This document shows positions 24,501-34,020 of a stretch of 64,000 nucleotides of DNA, piece after piece. Under the pieces are notes generated by a model. That model saw nothing but the letters and a program-made list of their open reading frames with translations, was not told the DNA's origin and did no database searches. Numbering within the stretch: the first letter of the stretch is position 1; every line of letters begins with the position of its first letter. This DNA is from Nephrotoma appendiculata (taxonomy: Eukaryota > Arthropoda > Insecta > Diptera > Tipulidae), in assembly GCA_947310385.1 (NCBI GenBank), contig OX371223.1:363089249-363153248 (forward strand), given 5' to 3'. A program made the position numbers and the translations under genes.

Positions 24501-27500
24501 CGTTCCAGACTCAATCTCGACATAATTTAAAGGAGATAAAGCCTAACGAGGTAATCAGCACTTTGGTCTGAAAATTGACAAACTCGGTATATTCACGGGA
24601 AATTGGGAAACATCGAAAATCCCCAGTAAGAAATTTGGTAACAAAACGAATCTGGAAAATATCTCAATACACGAATATCGTCTGCAATTTCGTAGAAAAT
24701 TCACGAAAAATGAAAATAGAGAGTTTCCGTTATAAAATTAGTCTCAAAACTGAGTAAGTGTGAGAGTTTGAGTACTAAGTAACATCATTTAAATTTCTGG
24801 CATTCTTTAAGACCCTTAGCAGTGCCGAACGGTGGATTTGTGAACCAAAGCTCCTATTACAGAATTTTTGCTTTGCTCAAAACCTTTTAAATGGTATGCC
24901 ACATACGCTATTAAAGTTAGCCGAGTTTAGCCGAAAAATGTCGATGATGCAGATTCAAACTAATCAAACGAAAATTACAGCCGATTTGTGTCGGTAACAT
25001 CTCAGCTGAAAAATGTCGATAATGTAGATAGAAATTTTATGTCGGAAAGTAATTATTTATATTAGAAAATTTTATTTTGTTTCTCATAAAAACCATACTG
25101 TTAAAGTTAGCCGACATTTTCCAGCCGACTGATAGTGCAGATAGTGTCTTGAATATAGCAAAAATCAGTCATAAACTCGAAATTAGGATCGGGTTATATC
25201 CTTCGGGTGAAGGGAAAATTATTTCAGTTTATAGGAGTTTAAAAATCGATAGGAGCGAGAGTTTAACTTTCGGCTGAAATAGTCAAGACGCAATCTGCAT
25301 TATCTTTTGGCTGGAAACTATCGGCTAACTTTAACAAGGTTAAAAACCATCTAAAAAACCACCCTGAACCAATTTTTTCTAAGTGCTGTATTAGATATTT
25401 GGGGAGGTAAAACGTGAAATGGATCTATAGTTACATGTTCAGAGAATATTTTAAATGAAGTTCCATCTAATAATTATCATTTAAAAATGTTAGGTCAATT
25501 TTCATACGGAGAGTACAAGAAAACTCAATTGAATATATCGCACACACAAAATATGAAAATTGCTAAAAATTTACCGTTTCATGGCTGGAAATAGATTCAA
25601 ATGAAAGGTCAAAAAATATATTTTTCGACATAATTTTTTTATCTGCATTATCGACTTTATACAGGTATCATTTAATCTTTTTATATTTAATCTTCATTAT
25701 CGGCATTTTTCGGCTGGGTATTTCTATGCATTTTTATAACCATTTTATATGTTTTATTCAACCGAATTTTTGCGGACTCTCGACATGACCTGAAATTTTA
25801 TTCAAACGTGAGCATCATTAAGACCTTTCATTTAAATCTATTTCCAGCCATGACTCTTTAAACGATTAATTTTTAGAAATTTTCAAGTTTTGTATGTGCG
25901 ATCTATTTATAGAAATATTCGGACTCTTCACATGGAAATTAACATGAAATTTTTGAAGTTTTGCTTGATATCCATTTTCCTGCCTGCCATCACAATTGTG
26001 TGGTAACGAAAAAGGATCATGTCAAAATTTTATTTTTGTATGTACAGTAAAACCTGGTTATAACGAAACTCTCGGGACCGCAAAATTTATTCGTTATATC
26101 CAGTGTTTTTTATAAAGAGGGTTCGTTATAAGAAGTCTGATAATTTATTGTTCGTTATAAGGAAGCATTATTTAAACCATTATTATAAATATTTGTTTTA
26201 TTTGAACGATATTATATTTCAACTGTAAAACATTAATTCAAGTTAACGTTTTCATGCATTTAACAAAAAAAATTAATTTTGAATACGTTGATGAACCGAA
26301 ATCGACATTTTTCGGCTGGCTATATACGAATCTGCCTTACCGACCTTTATGTCGAATAATATAAGCTGTTTTTGAACCTGTAGTATCGATATTTTTCGGC
26401 TGTTAATTTTTTGTTATTACAATCGAATCTGCATTATGTGGATTTTTCTGTTGATACATTTTAGCTGTTACAGTTAAATCTGCATTATCGACTGGATCGA
26501 TTCGGCTAACTTTAAACAGTATATGCCACATGATTATATCAGAATGAAGAAAATTGTAACTGCTTCCAGCGCGACAACGGAAATTTAGAGTAGTAGGGTG
26601 CTTCAGAAAAATTGTAACTAATTGTATATGTTCTATCATAAACGAAAAATTAGTTACCAGCGCCAAAATGAAAGATTTATGAACTAAAGCGACATTGACA
26701 AAATGGTTGTCTGGGGTGAAATTTTACCTCGTGATGAAAGTTTAAATGATAATGCTAAAGTTAGACGAAAGTTGCCAGCTGAAAGTGAAAAATCGATAAT
26801 GCAGATACTGTCTCGTCTACTTCAGCCGAAAGTTAGATAGCAACTAACCTAAAAAATCAGCCGAAAACATATTGTTACGAATTTTACACTACCACCATTG
26901 TACATCATTATGTTTTATATCAACCCAAAGATAGCGAGTTCAAACCAAATTTTGGGGACTATAATTTTATTAACGATTATTATTCTTAATATCATCAATG
27001 GTGTCAGATCAAGTATTCCTCCAATACAGATTGGGTTGGATTTCAGAGGTTTATTCCAAGTAGAGGGGAATATTGAGATAAATGAAGCAATTGTAAACGG
27101 CGGTGACAGTCATCACAGAAAATCACGGAATTAACAACCGGGTTAATCATCATAACAGGGGTATTGATGACGTGAAATGTTTGCGAATACAACTACATGA
27201 AAGTGATTTCAATTGCAAAAGGCATACATCATCGCCAGATGCAATAAAAATAATAATCTCAAACAGCGATGGACAAGTATATAAGCGCGAGCAATTTGGG
27301 ACGCAGGAACAGTTGTAATCTAACCAGTGAACAGTGCATGTCAAAAAGTATACAGTGAGAAAAGCAGTGAAGAGTAAAAGTGAATTAGTGAGCAGTGTAA
27401 ACGAGGAAAAATAAAGTTTGTAGTTTAAAACGCTGAGTGTTTTATTTGTAAACTCGAGTACGAATCTACATCGGACGTTCGAAATTCGTAACAATATGTA

Positions 27501-30500
27501 ATTATGTCAAATTAAAATACCAACATAGTACACAATGGGCGCTTTCAGTAAAATCACCGTCAATTTGATTTAAAAATTTCATAGTGCTAAACATTTTCAT
27601 AGCGTTGGCCACGATTTTACTCAACATGGTCTCAACTGTTGCGTGCCCTGAAAGCGCCCAATGTATACGGTCAAATTTCAAACATTAGTAAAAACTTAAC
27701 ATTTAAAGTATTATAGCTGGAAAAGATGTCATTTGAATCGTCGATGGTTATCTTACCAAAGTTTGAGGTAGTGAAATATACGTTCAAACTCGTATCGTCT
27801 GAAAATTTTGCAAGTCAAGGTTCATGTTGAGAGTTCGTGAAAAATGTAGTAGTTAAATACACGTGCAAATTTCAAAAATTTGTTAAGACCTCTGAAAAAG
27901 ATCTCATTTGAATTGGTTCGGCGAAGGTTAATGTAGGAAAATTCGCCACGTTGAGTTTCATGTTGGGAGTTCAGGAAAATTACGGGGAGTGAAATACACG
28001 TTCAAACTACATTTTTTTTTTAAAAACGTTTGAAGTGTTAAGTCTGGAAAAGGTTTCATTTAAATTGGTTTGTCAATGATTATCGCAGGAAAATATTCCA
28101 GGTTAAGTTTCATCTTGGGAGATCCGGAAAATTCCCGGGAGTTATGCTCGTATACAAGTTTAAACTTCAAAAATGTCTAAAAACTTAACATTTAATATTT
28201 TATATCTGGAAAAGATCTAATTTGAAAGGATTTGTCGATGGTTATCTGTGAAAAATTCCCCGGTCAAGTTTCAAGTTCGGAAAAATTCGGAGGAGTGATA
28301 TGTTAAAACTTCAAAAATTTGTGAAAACTTAACGTTTAAAGGGATATGTCTGGAAAAGGTTTCATTCAAAATTCACCGGTCAAGTTTCAAGGTGGGAGTT
28401 TGGAAAAGGTGAGAGGGAGAGGTAGTGAAATACACGTCTAATCTTCAAATTTGTGAAAACTTATCGTTTAAATTGTGAAGTCTGGAAAAAGTCTCATTTC
28501 AGCTTCAAGTTTCATATTATTATTAGCTAAGCTTCATTTGAAGGTCTCATTTGACCTTCAAGAGCTCATTTGAATCAGTTCGTCGATGGTTACCGCTGCA
28601 AAATTTCCCAGTCAAATTTCAAGTTGGGAAACTTCAAATATTTGAGGACTTTAAAAAAATTTTGCGAGAAACGTAACTTTACCAAACTGTACCCAACTTT
28701 ATCCACTTTGATTTTCGAAAGTGTTAAAAACTTTGCCTACTGTTAAAAACTTTGCCAAACCGCAAAAACAACAAACTATAAACTTGATCAAATTAACTTA
28801 GAGCAGAATACAACAGTGCCAAATTTTAATCGATATAAGCTCAAAACAGAACAAGAGCGAAGGCGGCCAGCGAAATCGCCTGTCATATTACAAAACACCG
28901 AAATTAAGCAAAACAAACACAACCATCGACGCAGGCGACGACGATTTTTTCGTTGAAAAAAATTTAGAGTCTATAGAGAACTGTTTGTAGATCTGACGGC
29001 AAAAAAATTAACCTTATTGGGTCTATTCATCGAGCAATAAATATATAAGAGAAATCAAGTAGTGCAAATTTTATGGGCAGGTTTTTCCGAGGTTAATCTT
29101 ATTTTATAGTTTTAATATATTTATATACACAAATTTAATTTTATTCTATATTTAATCCATATATACGTATCTTATAAACATATCGGCATAGTTATTTTAT
29201 AGTTTATTGTTCTTGTTAGGCCTATACAGATTGCCAAAAGTAAAATAGATTAACCTCGGAATCTCTACATGGTTCCTCTTATATATATTTTGCTTTATGG
29301 TCTATTTTTATATGTTAATTTTTATTTTCATAAAGTATGCCGTGCTAAAATTTCATGTAAAAAAAGACCCAATCAGCTTATTTTTAATGCGCTAGATGTC
29401 ACTACCCCGCACATTTATAGTTCTCACCGACGAAACAATGTTGCCAACTGTTTTTATATATGTATAAGTTGGTATCATTTAACCGTCATATTACTAACTA
29501 TTTTTTTTCAATTTAGTAGTCTAACGCCACAATGTCATGTGTCGAAAACACAGAATGTTATGCCGTTTGTTATGCTCGTCGTCGTCGCTCTTGTTCTGTT
29601 TCTAGCTATAACGGGAGGTTTGGTCGAATTGATAAGATCAATGTAAGCAAGATTTGATATTTTAAAGTAAGTTTCAGTAATTCGATCCAAAATTGGAAGT
29701 TAAATTATACGCAGTAACATTTCTAAACTATGCATTTACCTAAACACTAAAAGTTTTCAAACTCTCAGTAATGCCAACAAATTAGAATCTCATTCAGAAA
29801 AAATTATTAGGTCATAGTCCATATAATGAAACATAAAATTATTCGTTGCAAAATTGTCTTACCTGTGTTTGAAACCCTGTTATCGATGTTGGATAATGAT
29901 ATTCCGTCAATTCCGAATCTTTTTTGCCTCTCATCCCCATAAATCCCATCGGGGCACGTTTACTGTATAACGATTCGTAATCAGGAAATCCACTGTAACA
30001 AACCAAAAATAAAATTTTAGAAAAAAAAAATCCTCAGGAGTACGTTTACGACATAACGCAATAAAAATTAAATCTAGATCCATGTGCAGGATAAGCGGTA
30101 CGTACTTGTATTGAAGATATTGCTGTAAATATTGTTCATTGCTATCAGCATCGTCGTCATCATCATTGCTATTATTATTATTGAACGGGCTTAGCGTATA
30201 TGTGACATCCCCGTTGGGTGGTAAACTTTCCATACGACGATAATTATTACTATTTAAATTATTATTATTATTTAGATTACTATTTGTATTACTATTGTAG
30301 TTACTATTATAGTTATTATTTGTATTTAAATTATTTAATAAATTTTCATCTGATGCGGAGGATGATGACGCTGATGATGCTGATGATTGCGATAGTTCTG
30401 ATAATATTGTTGGTGATATACTGCGTTTGCCTTTGGTTGCCTGGAATCCGGATACGGGATTTCGCTGGTGCGGATGGGCGCTAATTATGTTATTTAAACA

Positions 30501-30545
30501 TATTAGGGCTAGAAATAAGTTGCCATAGTATAGTATGTGGCCCAT
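18265..30545 (-). CDS. Tk: Tachykinin-related peptide precursor (tachykinin), five coding exons
   Basis: Neuropeptide precursor, secreted and cleaved into amidated tachykinin-related peptides that act on G-protein-coupled receptors in brain and gut. Coding exons on the minus strand: 30545-30106, 29992-29863, 19220-19088, 19005-18602 and 18537-18265. All introns are GT-AG and phases agree, giving 1,380 nt (459 residues plus stop). ATG 30545 begins a signal peptide ([20 protein letters not shown]). Nine units each end in Gly before Lys-Lys: [18 protein letters not shown] twice, [53 protein letters not shown] and VPSGFYGVR. The KFVGVR unit resembles Drosophila peptide 6 (KFVAVR). The last exon is read through a possible donor at 18284 to TAA 18267-18265; a further exon is not excluded. 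Upstream, an acceptor at 30561 implies at least one 5' non-coding exon. Confidence 0.93.
18602..19005 (-). CDS. Tk: Tk coding exon 4 (four units)
   Basis: Acceptor AAATACAG before 19005, donor ATG|GTGAGT after 18602. It completes the split unit and encodes [19 protein letters not shown] and [10 protein letters not shown], each followed by GKK, with acidic spacers between, then the first three residues (QPM) of a further unit. 404 nt. Confidence 0.94.
19088..19220 (-). CDS. Tk: Tk coding exon 3 (one and a half APSGFMGMR units)
   Basis: Acceptor ATACACAG before 19220, donor ATGG|GTGAGT after 19088. It encodes a complete [12 protein letters not shown] and the first part of a second; the Gly codon after Phe-Met is split by the intron. 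133 nt. Confidence 0.93.
19807..22070 (+). pseudogene. BEL/Pao retrotransposon relic A (in Tk intron 3)
   Basis: Plus strand, opposite to Tk. The gag start at 19807 has an 84-residue open frame, then a gag block with [22 protein letters not shown] (about 20120-20200). Protease-like [20 protein letters not shown] is at 20850-20920 (normal Asp-Ser-Gly altered to Asp-Ser-Glu). [14 protein letters not shown] and LGWVSGG follow at 21180-21300. The start of the reverse transcriptase domain ([18 protein letters not shown]) is at 21545-21640. Integrase pieces YSDNGSNFV and [19 protein letters not shown] are at 21870-22040. Most of RT and RNase H is deleted, and there are many stops. No LTRs found. 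Confidence 0.82.
22190..23330 (+). pseudogene. Decayed retroelement, LINE reverse-transcriptase-like
   Basis: Open stretches 22230-22586 and 22765-23010. The second ([15 protein letters not shown], then SYKPI) resembles the start of a LINE reverse transcriptase domain (CR1/Jockey style). Broken matches to the following palm region continue to about 23150. The first stretch is unassigned. Too decayed for a family call. Confidence 0.4.
23590..24530 (+). pseudogene. BEL/Pao retrotransposon relic B (in Tk intron 3)
   Basis: [12 protein letters not shown] (23740-23780) matches the conserved FWExEEV of BEL/Pao reverse transcriptases. After a large deletion, YSDNGTHFV (24290-24320) marks the integrase, and [21 protein letters not shown] (24430-24490) its C-terminal end. 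Multiple stops; no LTRs seen. Confidence 0.72.
25097..25340. mobile_element. Nested MITE of the same TIR family
   Basis: 244 bp, with ends ACTGTTAAAGTTAGCCGA and the complement of TCGGCTAACTTTAACAAGGT. It is flanked by a perfect 10-bp direct repeat TAAAAACCAT (25087-25096 and 25341-25350). It lies wholly inside the 1,617-bp element, so it inserted later. Confidence 0.82.
25420..25990. repeat. Internal inverted repeat of the TIR element
   Basis: The segment about 25430-25630 is the diverged reverse complement of about 25800-25985. Shared landmarks include CATGGCTGGAAATAGATT and GATCGCACATACAAAA with their complements. The two arms could fold into a long hairpin around about 170 bp. Confidence 0.65.
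26046..26160 (+). repeat. Pogo/Tigger-like terminal sequence
   Basis: CAGTAAAACCTGGTTATAAC followed by repeated TTCGTTATA stretches is typical of pogo-type inverted termini. Only one end is visible, inside the 1,617-bp TIR element. Related termini occur at 55169-55950. Confidence 0.4.
26745..26872. repeat. Third, degenerate copy of the GCCGA TIR family
   Basis: GCTAAAGTTAGACGAAAGTTG at the left, GATAATGCAGATACTG in the middle and TCAGCCGAAAGTTAGATAGC at the right resemble the ends and motifs of the elements at 24905-26521. No flanking duplication found. Confidence 0.45.
26873..27493 (+). mobile_element. Solo LTR (621 bp) with 4-bp target duplication
   Basis: Starts TGTTACGAATTTTACAC and ends ACGTTCGAAATTCGTAACA, i.e. 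TG...CA ends. It is flanked by ATAT on both sides (26869-26872 and 27494-27497). Internally TATATAAG (27276-27283) and a later AATAAA (27410-27415) fit U3-R-U5 order. A 4-bp duplication fits Gypsy-type elements. No internal retroelement genes remain. It lies in Tk intron 3, in the opposite orientation to Tk if read in promoter direction. Confidence 0.75.
27537..27659. mobile_element. MITE (copy 2 of the GGGCGCTTTCAG family)
   Basis: 123 bp with near-perfect ends GGGCGCTTTCAG and CTGAAAGCGCCC, flanked by AAT on both sides (27534-27536 and 27660-27662). The interior is similar to the copy in the ionotropic receptor (CATAGCGTTGGCC, GATTTTACTCAACATG). It lies in Tk intron 3. Confidence 0.85.
27665..28640. 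repeat. Decayed satellite, about 5-6 units of roughly 150-190 bp
   Basis: Repeating order of motifs: AAACTTCAAAAATTTGT, AAAACTTAACGTTTAAA, TCTGGAAAAGGTCTCATTT, GTCGATGGTTATC, GTCAAGTTTCAAGTTGGGAG, GTGAAATACACG. The units differ by many substitutions and by deletions. The array lies in Tk intron 3, between the MITE and exon 2. Confidence 0.7.
29085..29262. repeat. Palindromic MITE-like hairpin
   Basis: TTCCGAGGTTAATCT near 29085-29105 pairs with AGATTAACCTCGGAA at 29247-29262; the 178-bp segment is otherwise AT-rich. No clear target duplication. Probably a small non-autonomous element in Tk intron 3. Confidence 0.5.
29863..29992 (-). CDS. Tk: Tk coding exon 2 (APMGFMGMR unit)
   Basis: Acceptor TTACAG before 29992, donor CAG|GTAAGA after 29863. 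The first base completes an Asn codon begun in exon 1. It encodes one peptide unit [12 protein letters not shown] and an acidic spacer. 130 nt. Confidence 0.92.
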
Positions 30546-30560
30546 GGCGAGAGATGTTGT
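30106..30560 (-). CDS. Tk: Tk coding exon 1 (signal peptide and Asn-rich spacer)
   Basis: The acceptor CTAATTGCAG precedes 30560; 15 nt of 5' untranslated sequence precede ATG 30545. It encodes the signal peptide, a unit-like [13 protein letters not shown], a Ser-rich tract, a long Asn-rich tract (about residues 75-130) from AAT/AAC repeats, and an acidic DDDDD stretch. Donor AA|GTACGT at 30106/30105. Confidence 0.9.
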
Positions 30561-33500
30561 CTGCAATTAGATAATAAAGAAAAACATGTTAAATTAGATG
30601 ACCTTTGACATTTTATGTGTGTATATTTTAACTGTACTAATGTCTGGTTTGAATATGTACATATACGTACTTATATGTATATTACGCATATAAAACACAA
30701 TAAGCATAAAATTTAATGTTACAATGCTACTGAGTCCGCTTGAACCATTATCATACGGTTCGTTAATTACATTCTCTAAAATGAAAACATTTTGTATCCT
30801 TTTTAAGTGTATAAAGTACATCATTTCGTTGAAAAATTTGGTTAAACCAAGTTACAAATCGTTGATTTTGTGTCATTCAATTATGCTTAACCGATCTTCC
30901 GCGTACCACATTGCCAGCACATGTAAAGGATTTTTGGTTAATTCTCGGTTTACATGGCATCATTGTCGGTATCAGTTAAATGAAATGTTATTTCTACATT
31001 TTAAAAATAGTAAAAGTTAATAAATTTTGATTTACAAAAAAACGGTAGATTGGGTGCATTCAAAGTAAAAACACATACTGTTTCACGCTTCAAACAATTT
31101 CCCTGCGTTTTATTTAAACACATCAACCAAGGGCGGCATGTTGTATGTTCGAATCGTTTGAAATTCGAAAAAAGTCGAATGGCGATGTGTTACATCAGTT
31201 TTTACGAAAGCTACATTGAATTTTTAGTTAAGGTGCTTACCACTAGGAGATAATTTTAAGATTTTTTTTCAAACAATCAAATAATACTAAATCTTGCAAT
31301 ACAAAATCTTGGATTCCAAAATATTGCACTAAAAATCTTGCATATCACAATTTCCCGGTACGGGAAAGATTTTGTAATGCAAAATTAAGGGGCTAACCCC
31401 AGATGAAATAATTGTGGCAAAAGCTGAAATCGAAAAGTGAAATCCGGAAAAGGATAAAATAAAAATAAAACTTTTATGAGGATTTTGATAGCAGAGGAGT
31501 AAAACTTATTGAAGGTTGGTTCGCAAAAAATTATATTATGGGGGGTTGGGGGTGGGGGGAGTAAGGGAATAGTTGTTCATCCAGATTTAGTCCACAATTT
31601 TGGTCTATTGCAGACGCGGATATGTATTCAGAAATCTTCCCAGGTACCCAAAACACTGTCAAAGCGTTGCACCCGCGCCTTAAAGTTGTAGTCGGACAAT
31701 GGCATGTTGGAGTACATAAAATTATTGAAAATATAGCGAAGGAGCTTATTGTGGCAAAGGTTCAAATTAATAAGGTGAAATCCGAAGAACTCACAGAAAA
31801 GAAAAGCAATAATCAAAAATCAAAAATAAAACGGATCATTAATAAGGGGCTCACGGGCTCAAGGGCTCAGTAACAGATAATTATTAATAAAAAGCCAAAA
31901 TTTTGTACTTGCAAGATATTCTGTTTGCAACTACAAGATTTTAATTTGCGGGGTTTTTAAAAACTGCAAAATTTTGCAATGCAAGATTTGGGGGCGCTCC
32001 CTTTAGATACATGCGATTGTTGTTGTAAATTTACCAAAGAAATACAGCTAATGATAAAGTTTCATCATTCCAAAGTAATAATAAATGAAGCTGAAATTTC
32101 ATTCTCGAAAAAGTATTGCAAGATGAGTTATGTCACTAAGGTGGTTCCCAAAAGTCAAAATTTGGAAGTCAATACCCTATGATAAAATGTTATGAATTGC
32201 AACATAATAACAACAAACTGTCGACAAACAATCGACAATAAATTGTCGGATTGTGTTATTTATTTATTTATTCATTGACATTACAATTTTGGTAAAGGAA
32301 AAGCACATATTGAAGCAATATAAATGAAGAACAATAACCACCAAAACAAAAAAAAACTTCCATTAGGCATAAAAACCTCAGATTTTTTCAAAAAACAAAT
32401 CCACTTCATGCTATACACTGTGTGGTGCAGAACTTTAGACGCAGAACTTTGAATCCACTTCATGCTATACAGTGTGTGGTGCAGAACTTTAGATATTTGT
32501 TCAGTAAAAAAGAGCGAGGTAAAAATATAATTTCATTATGTGTTGCCATAATAAAATGGAAAAAATACTAACCAGAGTATTTTTTATCGCAAAATTCCAA
32601 CAACATTTCGCAACATTCAACACTGATAAAAAAGTATATGGCGAGCAATATTTCTCGCACACTAAGATCGTTTTATGGTTGGGAAAATATTATAGTAAAC
32701 CAGCATTTTTATAATTTTTATAATGCGATTTCTTCGCGAGTGGAGATTTATAAAATATTTTTTATTTGATATTGATGAATTGTAATACCAATCAAACTTA
32801 AATTCCTATACAAAAAATTATATTGCCTAAGTAAATATGTGTTGTGAAATTTTGTTGGTTATGTTTCTTGAAGGTTTCAAAACTTAACTATAAAATGTTC
32901 CCATAAATTTTGTTTTTGTTTCTGTCACTCTAATATAATTTATTGATGAGCTGTCTCTTTTTGCTTATCCAGTTTATTTTACCGAATAAATAATTGTTCA
33001 TTGTGTAATGGTACGATTCCAATTGAAAACAGAAAAATTTTACAAAATTTTTGCTGAAAATGTGACAAAGACAACTACTGAAATTTACATTAGAGCAAAT
33101 GAGATACATTTTTATTATATGGGACAAAAAGTTGGGGAAATTTTGAAATCAACAAAAACTAACCTATAAATTATTTAAAGAATATGAAAAATCTTTATTA
33201 TTAATGTTTGACAATAATTTTATATTCTAAAAATTACTAAAAAAAATAAAGATTATTGTTGTGATGAAAAAATAATATGATGTTTGATTAATTTGGATAA
33301 TTTACGAAACTATCTAAAAGTTGTTTTGCTATAAATTATGTGAGGGGAAAACATAAAAAATCATTCAGCAGGCGAAAAAAAATAAAAAGAGCGTGTTGTG
33401 TCAACGCACCATAAAAATATTCTGTTTTGCATAAATCTGTGCATAAATGTTATTCCAGCACGGGTCATGCATGTGACTTTCTAAGACACACATAGACATT

Positions 33501-34020
33501 TCTAAGAGCGTTTATGTCCGCTTAATCCTAAGTCAAGCTATACATTGCGTTAATCCAACAAATTTATACTTTTAACGTTCCAAATTTAAATGTAATTTTA
33601 GTTCAAATATGAGTTGTATGGATATATCTGGCCCAGGGCCTAATTTCACAAAGTTGGCACAAAACGATTTTTTTACTTATTTTCTTCAAATTAAGGCATG
33701 CGTGTGACCATCTCAAACTACAAATAGCCTTAAACCGACAAATTTATATCTTTAACTTTGAACAGTTGTCCAAATGCGATGGGAACCTTCGGAGCCTCGT
33801 GAGCTCGATGAACAACATTGATTCGAATTATGTTCCTTGGTCGTTCGTGATAAAGAGAGGGTAACCATATCATCAGATATACTCGTTGTAGAACATCTCA
33901 CTTATAGAAGTTTGCGGTCATTTATCAGATTGGATAAACTTCTGGCCAACGGGGTAAATCGGTCAACTATCTTTAAAATATAATGATAGCCATTCGATCG
34001 CACCTGCAAACCTGCCACTT
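30561..34020. other. Tk upstream intron/intergenic region, no exon assigned
   Basis: An upstream non-coding Tk exon must lie above 30561 on the minus strand but was not located. A 52-bp tandem duplication (ATCCACTTCATGCTATACA...) occurs at 32397-32500. Two similar stretches, GATTTTGTAATGCAAAATTAAGGGG near 31367 and AATTTTGCAATGCAAGATTTGGGGG near 31970, may be ends of one repeat. No coding is supported. Confidence 0.4.

Larger units (their letters stand above)
24905..26521. mobile_element. TIR transposon with 10-bp target duplication
   Basis: 1,617-bp non-coding element. The ends share TTAAAGTTAGCCGA in inverted orientation (left ACGCTATTAAAGTTAGCCGA, right complement TACTGTTTAAAGTTAGCCGA). 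It is flanked by a perfect 10-bp direct repeat TATGCCACAT (24895-24904 and 26522-26531). The interior repeats two motifs many times, CTGCATTATCGAC and TTTTTCGGCTG (complements near 24943 and 25013; direct near 25640, 25694, 26300, 26470). A smaller relative is nested at 25097-25340. No transposase. Confidence 0.8.

Noticed and set aside
26898..27318. Two overlapping plus-strand frames of 78 and 71 residues
   Set aside because: They lie entirely inside the solo LTR.
29269..29646. 125-residue plus-strand frame with hydrophobic segments, inside Tk intron 3
   Set aside because: No recognisable family, AT-rich composition gives hydrophobic residues by chance, and no promoter or splice context was seen.
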